A stretch of DNA of 64,000 bases from Gemmatimonas sp. (lineage in GTDB: Bacteria > Gemmatimonadota > Gemmatimonadetes > Gemmatimonadales > Gemmatimonadaceae): NCBI GenBank assembly GCA_011390935.1, contig JAABRL010000013.1, positions 26,589 to 90,588 on the forward strand. The letters run 5' to 3'. Under the pieces are notes generated by a model, which was given only the letters and a program-made list of their open reading frames with translations, was not told the origin of the DNA and did not search any database. Each line of letters begins with the position of its first letter. Positions within the stretch are counted from its first letter, which is position 1. Positions 55,181 through 62,505 of the stretch are shown here, piece after piece. The position numbers and the translations under genes are program-made.

Positions 55181-55456
55181 TCAGAGCGTGATCTTGCCCT
55201 GCAGCAAGAAGCCGACGACGACGCCGAACAGCGCGGCGCCTTCAACGAGGGCAGCGAGAATGAGCGCAGCCGTCTGAATGCGGCCAGCGGCCTCGGGCTG
55301 ACGCGCCATGCCTTCCACGGCCGAGCCACCGATGCGGCCAATGCCCATACCGGCGCCGATGGCAGCACCGCCAGCGGCGATACCGGCACCGATGGCCACG
55401 AGGCCTTCCTGGCCAGTCGAGGCAGCGCCCTGCAGCAGTCCAAGCACTTCGATCAT
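55181..55456 (-). CDS. atpE: F0F1 ATP synthase subunit c
   Basis: Protein of 91 residues with two helices. Helix 1: LVAIGAGIAAGGAAIGAGMGIG; the polar loop is ARQPEA; helix 2 has the ion-carrying Glu in LAALVEGAALFGVVV. No Gln in helix 1 and no Ser next to the Glu, so the residues typical of Na-binding rings are missing and proton coupling is likely. Flanked by hairpins on both sides. Confidence 0.97.
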   Translation of the reverse strand: MIEVLGLLQGAASTGQEGLVAIGAGIAAGGAAIGAGMGIGRIGGSAVEGMARQPEAAGRIQTAALILAALVEGAALFGVVVGFLLQGKITL

Positions 55457-55524
55457 GACAAACTCTCTGAGAAATCGTTATGGGGTGCGTGCTCCGCGTG
55501 TCCGAAGACACGATGTTCACTGGT

Positions 55525-55606
55525 GAGTGCCGGAGCACTCCGTGAACCTTCTCCAGTCGTTCGACCGGATACGAATGCGACCGGTCCGGGGAGCACCGGG
55601 CCGGTC
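55525..55606 (-). other. Two stem-loops in the 166-nt atpB-atpE gap
   Basis: GAGTGC-CGGA-GCACTC (55525-55540) and GACCGGTCCGG/CCGGGCCGGTC (55579-55589 with 55596-55606, one wobble). The rest of the operon is tightly spaced, so this gap is notable. It lies just upstream of the c-subunit gene, which needs the highest output. Confidence 0.5.
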
Positions 55607-55622
55607 GTCCTGCGACAGCGAC

Positions 55623-56591
55623 TTAGTGGTGCGCCTCGCGAACCTGGCCAATGAACACGCTGGCCAGCAGCGTGAAGATGAAGGCCTGCAGGAACGCCAC
55701 GAACAGTTCGAGCAGGGAGATCGCCAATGCCAGCGCCAGCGGGGCGGGCGTGATCAGCCAGCTCTGGAACGAGAACACGAGACCGATCAATGCCAGCAAC
55801 ACGATATGACCAGCGGTCATGTTGGCGAACAGACGAATCGCCAGCGCGAACGGCTTGGTGAGCTTGCCGAACATTTCGACCGGGCTCATGATCAGGAACA
55901 TGAGCGGCCGCATGACGACCGGCAGGTCGTTGTTCCAGTAGAACATGGTGTTGAGATAGCCCACACCATTCGCCCGCATGCCGGCGGCCTCGACCATGAT
56001 GAACGTGAGGATCGCCAGCGTGGCCGTGACCGAGATGTTGCCCGTGGCGGTTGAGCCGAAGGGAATCATCCCGAGCAGGTTCATGAACAGAATGAAGAAG
56101 AAGAGCGTGAGCGTGAACGGCACGTACTTCTCGCCATGGTGTCCCACGTTGGGGAGCACGACTTCGTTGCGGAGGTACAGCGCCATCGCCTCGATCGCAC
56201 CGCCAAAGCCCTTGCTGCGCCCCTGCGCGGCGTGATCACGCCGGCTGGCGTTGGCCGCCGACACGAGCACGATGACGAGCGCGAGCGCCGCGATCAGCAT
56301 CATCACCACATGCTTGGTGGGCGACAGATCGATCGTGAGCGGGCCCACGTGAATCGGCGCGAACTTCGGCAGCTCGTAGTACGTGTGGAAGGGTGCCTTC
56401 CAGTACGGCAGCTCGAGGTAGGTCGCGTCGGTGATGTGCGGCGTGATGAAGTCCACCACCCCGCCCGCTTCTTCCTGCTCGGGCGCAGCGGCGGCCACTT
56501 CGACGGCGGCCGACACGGGCGCGACCTGGGCCGCGGCAACACTCGGCACGATGAACAACAACGCACACAGAAGACGGAAAATTCCGGGCAT
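55623..56591 (-). CDS. atpB: F0F1 ATP synthase subunit a
   Basis: Protein of 322 residues. A signal-peptide-like start (LCALLFIVPSVAAAQ) and a hydrophilic periplasmic region of about 65 residues precede five or six helices. Key segments are FMNLLGMIPFGSTATGNISVTATLA and KPFALAIRLFANMTAGHIV, containing the essential Arg, and the final helix LLELFVAFLQAFIFTLLASVFIGQ. ATG 56591. Close behind atpI (5 nt). Confidence 0.96.
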   Translation of the reverse strand: MPGIFRLLCALLFIVPSVAAAQVAPVSAAVEVAAAAPEQEEAGGVVDFITPHITDATYLELPYWKAPFHTYYELPKFAPIHVGPLTIDLSPTKHVVMMLIAALALVIVLVSAANASRRDHAAQGRSKGFGGAIEAMALYLRNEVVLPNVGHHGEKYVPFTLTLFFFILFMNLLGMIPFGSTATGNISVTATLAILTFIMVEAAGMRANGVGYLNTMFYWNNDLPVVMRPLMFLIMSPVEMFGKLTKPFALAIRLFANMTAGHIVLLALIGLVFSFQSWLITPAPLALALAISLLELFVAFLQAFIFTLLASVFIGQVREAHH

Positions 56592-56596
56592 CGGAA

Positions 56597-56965
56597 TCAG
56601 ATGTTCAGGAAGATCGGCTCGACCACGGTCGAGACAAAGAAAAACGCGACGAGTCCAATGAGCGCCGGTGTCGCCGTCAGGCCCAGTGCCGGAACCAGCA
56701 CCAGCGCCCACAGCGCCACGACAGCGAACCGCACCAACACACCCAGCCCCCACGCCACCATCACCTGCTCGCGCCCCACGAGGCGCATGACCGAGAAGGT
56801 GAGCATCTGCACGCCCAACGCGACCCAGCCCGCCGCCACGATCGCGGCCGAATCGCCTGGCGCACTGAAGTACAGCGTGAGCAGCCACCCCACGAGCAGC
56901 AGCGCCACCACCTGCGCCGCGCCGAACAGCGCGATCGCTCGAACGAGTCCGCTCCCCCGCGTCAC
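56597..56965 (-). CDS. atpI: AtpI-like membrane protein
   Basis: Protein of 122 residues with four predicted helices (IALFGAAQVVALLLVGWLL, AAIVAAGWVALGVQML, WGLGVLVRFAVVALWALVL, ALIGLVAFFFVSTVVEPIFLN). Matches the size and position of ATP synthase I-chain proteins, which assist c-ring assembly. Start is GTG at 56965 overlapping the atpZ stop (GTGA). Sequence similarity to known AtpI is weak, so position in the operon is the main evidence. Confidence 0.75.
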   Translation of the reverse strand: MTRGSGLVRAIALFGAAQVVALLLVGWLLTLYFSAPGDSAAIVAAGWVALGVQMLTFSVMRLVGREQVMVAWGLGVLVRFAVVALWALVLVPALGLTATPALIGLVAFFFVSTVVEPIFLNI

Positions 56966-57231
56966 GGGAGTGTCGGGTCGTCCGGTGGCGACACCGGCTT
57001 CCGAGGCGCCGAGAGGCGCCGAACGCTCAGATAGAATGTGCCACCCGCTCCCACAAGAACGCCGGTCAGCAGGCCGACCGGCGAAGAGTTGAATCGCTGG
57101 TCGACCCACTGACCGGCGAATCCGAACAACACGAGCGCGACCGCGAACTGCACCCCAAGACCAGCCAAGGCCCACGGACTGACCTCGCCGGGTTCCCGCT
57201 GGCGACCGTCGTTTCCGCGCGGATCATGCAT
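56962..57231 (-). CDS. atpZ: AtpZ/AtpI family small membrane protein
   Basis: Protein of 89 residues with two helices: VSPWALAGLGVQFAVALVLFGFAGQWVDQRF and VGLLTGVLVGAGGTFYLSVRRL. The G-V-Q-F...G..VD pattern and the second glycine-rich helix are typical of the AtpZ family, which supports ATP synthase function or Mg/Ca transport. First gene of the atp operon. ATG 57231 lies about 4 nt from the predicted transcription start. Confidence 0.8.
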   Translation of the reverse strand: MHDPRGNDGRQREPGEVSPWALAGLGVQFAVALVLFGFAGQWVDQRFNSSPVGLLTGVLVGAGGTFYLSVRRLSAPRKPVSPPDDPTLP

Positions 57232-57241
57232 GAGAACCGGG

Positions 57242-57270
57242 AAACTAGGCGCTTGTGAAAAATTTCGCAA
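57242..57270 (-). promoter_or_regulatory. Promoter of the atp operon
   Basis: On the minus strand TTGCGA (57270-57265), 17-nt spacer, TAGTTT (57247-57242), preceded by CC as at etfB and etfD. Predicted leader only a few nt. Confidence 0.5.
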
Positions 57271-57271
57271 G
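57252..57271. promoter_or_regulatory. CRP-type operator at the atp promoter
   Basis: CTTGTGA-AAAATT-TCGCAAG, the same 7-6-7 palindrome as at etfB with one mismatch (TCG for TCA). It covers the -35 and part of the spacer. Confidence 0.5.
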
Positions 57272-57361
57272 CAAACCGAAAGCACCCGAAAATGCCGCGC
57301 ATTGGATCGGCGCTATTGTGCGAAGTTGGCCCCAGCGCGATACTTAGCCATAACTGTTGCC

Positions 57362-57388
57362 TTGACACCTCACCCCCAGGTGTATAAC
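57362..57388 (+). promoter_or_regulatory. Candidate promoter of the BsuPI-like gene
   Basis: Perfect TTGACA (57362-57367) and TATAAC (57383-57388) with a short 15-nt spacer. A 6-bp inverted repeat ACACCT/AGGTGT (57365-57370, 57378-57383) sits between them. Confidence 0.4.
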
Positions 57389-57475
57389 GTTGCGGCGTTG
57401 CGAAATGTGACGTTCCGGCGTCCAAGTTGTTGACGGGGTGTATCCTGCACCTCGAACCATCGAGCCCCAGACCTG

Positions 57476-57934
57476 ATGCTCGCGCGCATCACCGTGCCTT
57501 TGCTCGCTACCGCTGTGCTGATCTTCGCGTGTGGTCCGCGGAGTCAGCCCAGCGCGGTCGCGGCGCGTCCGTCGATCTTCGCGGACAGCGCGGTGGTCGC
57601 CGATGTGCGCGTCGACGCGCCGGTGGGAGCGCGCTCGGTACGCTTTGCGCTCACCGTCGCCAATGGCACCGGAAAACGCGTCGAGCTCACCTTCCCCTCC
57701 GGTCAGACGCACGATTTCGTGGTGCTCGATGTCACAGGCCGCGAGGTGTGGCGCTGGAGTGATGGGCGGATGTTCACGCAGCTCATGCAGAACAAGCTGC
57801 TTGACGTGCGCGACATCGTCACGTACGACGAGAACTGGGCCGCGCCGCCGAGTGCGGGCCGCTACACGCTGGTGGCCGTGTTGCGCAGCGACAGTCACCC
57901 GGTCGAGAAGCGCGTCGAGTTCTCCGTGCAGTGA
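57476..57934 (+). CDS. BsuPI-like lipoprotein (intracellular proteinase inhibitor family)
   Basis: Protein of 152 residues. Lipobox in LLATAVLIFACGP. The exported domain is a BsuPI-type Ig fold: VRFALTVANGTGKRVELTF, SGQTHDFVVLDVTGREVWRWSDG, MFTQLMQNKLL, and AGRYTLVAVLRSDSHPVEKRVEFSV. BsuPI homologues inhibit subtilisin-type proteases, but exported lipoprotein versions are uncharacterised. A single gene between the divergent atp promoter and moxR. Confidence 0.8.
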   Translation: MLARITVPLLATAVLIFACGPRSQPSAVAARPSIFADSAVVADVRVDAPVGARSVRFALTVANGTGKRVELTFPSGQTHDFVVLDVTGREVWRWSDGRMFTQLMQNKLLDVRDIVTYDENWAAPPSAGRYTLVAVLRSDSHPVEKRVEFSVQ

Positions 57935-57952
57935 GGCGGCGATAACGCCGCC
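57935..57952 (+). terminator. Hairpin after the BsuPI-like gene
   Basis: GGCGGCG-ATAA-CGCCGCC begins 1 nt past the stop. No T-run, so a weak terminator at best. A TAGCTT (57966-57971) just downstream could be the moxR -10. Confidence 0.35.
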
Positions 57953-58035
57953 GCGCACTCGCGCGTAGCTTACGACGATCGCTGTCCGCGCATCATCATG
58001 AGCGCGCGCCCCTCCCGCCCCTCACGACACATCCG

Positions 58036-59043
58036 ATGTCCGCTCCTTCCGCCGGTCTCTCCGGCGCCGATGACCTTGCGCTGCTGGGCAAACTCGCCGA
58101 GGCCCGGGCTGCGCTCCGCGCACAGATCGCGCGCCGCATTGTCGGCCAGGCCCACATCGTCGACGATCTCGTCGCGGCGCTGCTCGCCGGCGGTCACGTC
58201 GTGCTCGTCGGTGTGCCGGGGCTCGCCAAGACGCTGCTCGTGCAAACGGTGTCGCAGGCGCTCGCACTTTCGTTCTCGCGTGTGCAGTTCACGCCGGATC
58301 TCATGCCGAGTGACATCACCGGCACGGAGTTGATGGAAGAGGAGCCGGGGACCGGACGACGCGCATTTCGTTTTGTGCAGGGACCGATCTTTGCGAATGT
58401 GGTGCTCGCTGACGAAATCAACCGCGCACCACCGAAGACGCAGGCGGCGTTGCTGCAGGCCATGCAGGAGCGCACGGTCACGGTCGCTGGTCACACGTAC
58501 AACATGCCGTCGCCCTTCTTCGTGCTCGCCACGCAGAATCCGATCGAACAGGAAGGCACGTATCCGCTGCCGGAAGCGCAGCTCGATCGTTTCATGTTCG
58601 AGTTGCGGCTCGGCTACCCCACGCGTGAAGAAGAAGAGCAGATCGTGCAGAGCACCACGGGTGCCACGTCACTCGACATTTCGCCGGTGCTCACCGCCGA
58701 GGAGTTGCTCGCGCTGCAGCGACTGGTGCGTCGGCTGCCGGCGGCGCCGAGTGTCGTGTCGTATGCCGTGCAGGTGGCACGCAGCACGCGACCGGACGAT
58801 CCGGAGGCCACGCCCGGCGTGAAGAAGTACGTGTCGTGGGGGGCGGGTCCTCGTGCGTCGCAGTATCTGGTGCTGGGCGCGAAGGCGCGTGCGGCCATGG
58901 ATGGTCGCGCGGCGCCGGATTTCGACGACGTGCGCGCCGTGGCGCCGTCGGTGCTGGGACACCGTCTGGTGTTGAACTTCCAGGCCGAGGCGGACAAGGC
59001 CACGTTCAAGGACATCGTGCAGTTTCCGACGCCGACCCGATAG
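58036..59043 (+). CDS. MoxR family AAA+ ATPase
   Basis: Protein of 335 residues. Walker A VLVGVPGLAKTLL, Walker B VVLADEINRAPPKTQAALLQAM, sensor-1 NPIEQEGTYPLPEAQLDRFM, and a C-terminal lid with RASQYLVLGAKARAAMDGR. MoxR ATPases remodel or mature protein complexes, usually with DUF58 and VWA partners; neither is adjacent here. Ends with a strong terminator. Confidence 0.94.
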   Translation: MSAPSAGLSGADDLALLGKLAEARAALRAQIARRIVGQAHIVDDLVAALLAGGHVVLVGVPGLAKTLLVQTVSQALALSFSRVQFTPDLMPSDITGTELMEEEPGTGRRAFRFVQGPIFANVVLADEINRAPPKTQAALLQAMQERTVTVAGHTYNMPSPFFVLATQNPIEQEGTYPLPEAQLDRFMFELRLGYPTREEEEQIVQSTTGATSLDISPVLTAEELLALQRLVRRLPAAPSVVSYAVQVARSTRPDDPEATPGVKKYVSWGAGPRASQYLVLGAKARAAMDGRAAPDFDDVRAVAPSVLGHRLVLNFQAEADKATFKDIVQFPTPTR

Positions 59044-59115
59044 CGGAGTCGAGGCGTCGGGGGATATCGTCACACCGATCGCAGTCGAATGTGATTGGTC
59101 GATGACGGTCCGATG

Positions 59116-59155
59116 ACGGGACCGCCACACCTTCGTGGCGGTCCCGTTGTGTTTG
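59116..59155 (+). terminator. Intrinsic terminator after moxR
   Basis: ACGGGACCGCCAC (59116-59128) pairs perfectly with GTGGCGGTCCCGT (59135-59147) around a 6-nt loop, followed by a T-rich tail TGTGTTTGT. Confidence 0.7.
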
Positions 59156-59174
59156 TCCCTCGGAGAGAAATGCG

Positions 59175-62100
59175 ATGACATCCGTGCCCGCCGTCTCGTC
59201 GGCCCCCGCTCCGCCCCGTGAGTCGACTCGATCCGACGCCCTGTACTTCCCGCTGCCGTCGCTGCAGCCTGGGCAGGTCCTGTTTCGCACCACGGGCGCG
59301 GCGGAGATTCATGTGGGGCCCTCGGTGGTGCTCACGCCGTCGAGCGAGCGGTTGTTCACGATCATGGTGCTGTGTGCCATGAGTCCCGACCACATGATGG
59401 CGCGGTCACAGCTGCTGCAGTACGCCTGGCCCGACATGGAGGTGAAGAGCGCCCGCCACACGTTGCGCCAGCAGTTGTATCGGCTGCGGCAGCTCGGAGT
59501 GCCGCTCACCTCCAACCGCACGGCCGTCGTCCTGGATGCTGCGTGTCTGGTGCCGAGTTTTTCATTGGGCCGCACGGCGGATCTCTTCGATCGGGATGTG
59601 TTGCGCGGTCAGGAGCCGTTCGGCCAGCTGTTTGCGGGTTGGCGTCCGGAGAACGACGTGCTGCAGCGGTGGGTGGAGCAACAGCGCGACCGGTATCACA
59701 TGGACGTGCGTCGTGTGCTGTTGCCCGAGCTGCACCGGCTGCGCGATCGGGCGGAGTGGCTGGAGTGCGAACGCTGGGCGCGCACGGTGCTCGAGTTCGA
59801 CCCGCTCAACGAGGACGCCACGCTGATTCTGGCCGAAGCGATCGCGATGCAGGGGAGTCGGGTGGACGCGCGCTACATGCTGGACGGCTACGTGCGCGAG
59901 ACGGGCGTCTCGGGAACCGAACTCGCGCGACACGTTGACGAAGCGCGCCGCCGCATCGGTCGTGCGACGCGCGTGCGATTCGAGCATTCAGCGACACCGA
60001 CACTGATCGGTCGCGACGCCGAGCTGCAGCAGCTCGACGCGTTGACGCTGTCGGCGATGCAGGGCGAGACGCGGGTCGTGCACATCCTCGGCCCCACAGG
60101 CATCGGCAAGACGGAACTGGCGTACGAGGCGACGCGCCGCGCGGTGATTCTGGGGTTCACGCGCTGCATCGTGCGCGTCACACGTCCGATGGCGGACGTG
60201 CCATACGGCACGTTGTCGCGGTTGGTGCGGGATCTGTTGAAGCTACCGGGGGCGTTGGGGTGTCGGCCGGAATCAATCTCCGCCCTCAAACTCGTTGGTG
60301 GGTCGGACTCAGAACTTGGGGATACAGCGATATTTGAGCTCTCCGCTGTAAAGGCATCGCTCGCTGAGGCACTCAGTGACGTCGTGAGCGCCATCTCATT
60401 CGAGCGGCCACTCCTCATTTTTGTGGACGATATCCAAAACGCGGATACCTCATCAAGAGAACTCCTCGGAAGATCTATCGCCTTCGTGAGGGGCCAGAGG
60501 ACCGTTGTCGTTCTCACTGAGCGAACACAGAATGAAACCGTGCGGGCCGATTCAAATGATCGCGACGCACCCTTCGTCATTCGCCTCGCCCCGCTCAGCG
60601 TTGCAGATAGTGCGAGGCTTGCAGAGAACGTCTCTTCGGCATCAGGTCGGATACTAGGAAGAGACACAGCTGCGCTAGTCGCTGCTGCGAGCGACCGAAC
60701 TCCACTAGAAATCATCACCCTAGCGCGCGAGCACCTCGTTACCGGCATCACATCGCCGACTAGAGTGAGTATCGTTGAGATTCTCAAGCGACAGGTCCTC
60801 AGACTTCCAGTACCTGCTCGGGTCATTCTACAGACCTTAGCGATAATGGGTGGGCGATGCCGCGCGAATGAACTCGCGACTCACTTGGGCACACCGCTGG
60901 CGGTGTGCATGGAGGGAATCGCAGTTCTGCTTGATTCGGGCCTTCTTCAACAGAGCGATGAGAACACATTCGCGGTGCACGACGAGGTGCTCCAATCGGC
61001 GCTAAGCACGCTGCGAGAAGTTGAAGCGCACGTGCTCCGGCGAGGCCTCGCAGTCTCTTTCGCCTCGCGAGCGACGCATTCGGGTACGCCAGAACTGGTC
61101 ACGAACGCGCTCACGTTGGCGCTCGATTCCGCCGACCCGGACTTGTTTGTGGAACTATGCCTGCGTTTGGTTAACGTGCTCACTGAACATGGCATGGTTC
61201 ACGCCGCCGTCAGATTTCTTGAAACGTGCTACACCCTTAGTCAGACCGAGCTCCAGAGACGAACCTCGCTGCAGCTACTTGTGCGGTCTGCGCAGCGAGC
61301 TGCACAGTGGCAGCGGGTTCTTAGCGCCAGTGCAGAGCTTGCCGCGCTCTCCCCTCTCGGCAAGGGCGAGCACGACGTCGAGGCGAGCTTGACTGTTCTG
61401 GAAGGATCGATTCAGTCTCAGATCCACCTAACCGGCCAACGAAGCGTCCAGACAGCTGTTCAGATAGCGCTTGACGTCCGGAACCAGAGCAGCACCAGAA
61501 TCAGAGCAGCGAGGCTCGCAATAACCGCCGCCTCGGAGCTTTTCGACGCGAACCAAGGCATCACTGCATTCCAAGTACTTCACTCGCTGACGCCAGACGG
61601 AGAGCGCGCCAGCCATGAGTACCTCGAGACCGCGATGCAGTACCACACGATATTCGGGGATTTGCAAGAAGCACTACGAATCGCACGCTCGCACTTTGAT
61701 TCGCGTAGTGTGATCGCAGCGCACGCGAACGGGATAAGAACACTTACGAATGCATCACTGGTGTTTCGTGTCTGCGGAGAAACCGCACTCGCCCTTTCGT
61801 GTCTAGACTACTGCGAAAAGCAACCGCTCGTGCAGAACAGTGGCGCCATGAGCGCCGACCTTGCATGGCGGAGGTGTGTCACTGCCATCGACGCGAACGA
61901 TCGGCAGGAAACGATTGCGCGGGGAAGACTTTTTGCCGATGTCACGAAGTCGAGTGGAGAAGACGCCCAGCTTTGGGTGAAGCTATTCATGCTTCGACTT
62001 GAAGCTGTACGGACCGGTGACATTGAGGACGTGTCAGTTGCGCGATCGATAGCACTGAGCGTGGATTCTCACCCGAATCGCTTGATGCTGTACTGTGCAG

Positions 62101-62423
62101 CGCTATGCCTCAAATCATCCACGTTCCGCCGCGACCATGCCGCATTCCCCACGCTCCTTCAGCGCGCAACTCGATGGCTTAATGAACATGGCAGATACAC
62201 TGGCTTCGACTTCTTGTGCGCGAGCATCCTAGAAGGACTCGAGCTTCTCGGCTGTCACAATCAAGCACTAGAGATCGCGAACCGTTACTTCGAGTCCTCT
62301 CGCCGAGAAAAATTTGAGCCAGGATTCGTCTTCAGCGGAGTCTCGGAATCGATGCGGATGCGAATCAATGGGTTGGCCGGGAAGCGATTCGAGATGCAAC
62401 AGAGAACTTCTGCTGGACGCTAG
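59175..62423 (+). CDS. SARP/BTAD-type transcriptional regulator with AAA ATPase and TPR-like C-terminus
   Basis: Protein of 1082 residues. A winged-helix-like segment (about 50-115: SSERLFTIMVLCAM...ARHTLRQQLYRLRQLG), then a bacterial transcriptional activator domain (about 130-255: WVEQQRDRYHMDVRRVLLPELH, FDPLNEDATLILAEA), then a STAND/LuxR-type ATPase with Walker A GPTGIGKTEL (about 310) and Walker B LLIFVDDIQNAD (about 412). The remainder is helical and TPR-like. GC falls abruptly at about codon 365, between the two Walker motifs: 42 of 60 bases are G+C at 60121-60180 against 32 of 60 at 60301-60360. The reading frame is intact. Ligand and targets unknown. Confidence 0.85.
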   Translation: MTSVPAVSSAPAPPRESTRSDALYFPLPSLQPGQVLFRTTGAAEIHVGPSVVLTPSSERLFTIMVLCAMSPDHMMARSQLLQYAWPDMEVKSARHTLRQQLYRLRQLGVPLTSNRTAVVLDAACLVPSFSLGRTADLFDRDVLRGQEPFGQLFAGWRPENDVLQRWVEQQRDRYHMDVRRVLLPELHRLRDRAEWLECERWARTVLEFDPLNEDATLILAEAIAMQGSRVDARYMLDGYVRETGVSGTELARHVDEARRRIGRATRVRFEHSATPTLIGRDAELQQLDALTLSAMQGETRVVHILGPTGIGKTELAYEATRRAVILGFTRCIVRVTRPMADVPYGTLSRLVRDLLKLPGALGCRPESISALKLVGGSDSELGDTAIFELSAVKASLAEALSDVVSAISFERPLLIFVDDIQNADTSSRELLGRSIAFVRGQRTVVVLTERTQNETVRADSNDRDAPFVIRLAPLSVADSARLAENVSSASGRILGRDTAALVAAASDRTPLEIITLAREHLVTGITSPTRVSIVEILKRQVLRLPVPARVILQTLAIMGGRCRANELATHLGTPLAVCMEGIAVLLDSGLLQQSDENTFAVHDEVLQSALSTLREVEAHVLRRGLAVSFASRATHSGTPELVTNALTLALDSADPDLFVELCLRLVNVLTEHGMVHAAVRFLETCYTLSQTELQRRTSLQLLVRSAQRAAQWQRVLSASAELAALSPLGKGEHDVEASLTVLEGSIQSQIHLTGQRSVQTAVQIALDVRNQSSTRIRAARLAITAASELFDANQGITAFQVLHSLTPDGERASHEYLETAMQYHTIFGDLQEALRIARSHFDSRSVIAAHANGIRTLTNASLVFRVCGETALALSCLDYCEKQPLVQNSGAMSADLAWRRCVTAIDANDRQETIARGRLFADVTKSSGEDAQLWVKLFMLRLEAVRTGDIEDVSVARSIALSVDSHPNRLMLYCAALCLKSSTFRRDHAAFPTLLQRATRWLNEHGRYTGFDFLCASILEGLELLGCHNQALEIANRYFESSRREKFEPGFVFSGVSESMRMRINGLAGKRFEMQQRTSAGR

Positions 62424-62505
62424 CTACGGCTGCTTGACGGTCGCCCGCAAACTCTTGTGCACAGCCCAGTTGTCACCTTCAGGATGCCGCGATCGTTGAT
62501 GATCG

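Noticed and set aside
52521..55277. 918-codon plus-strand open frame opposite the M1 peptidase and atpH/atpF/atpE
   Set aside because: Its translation is rich in Arg, His and Gly with no domain, and the opposite strand has certain genes. It is a GC-rich antisense artefact.
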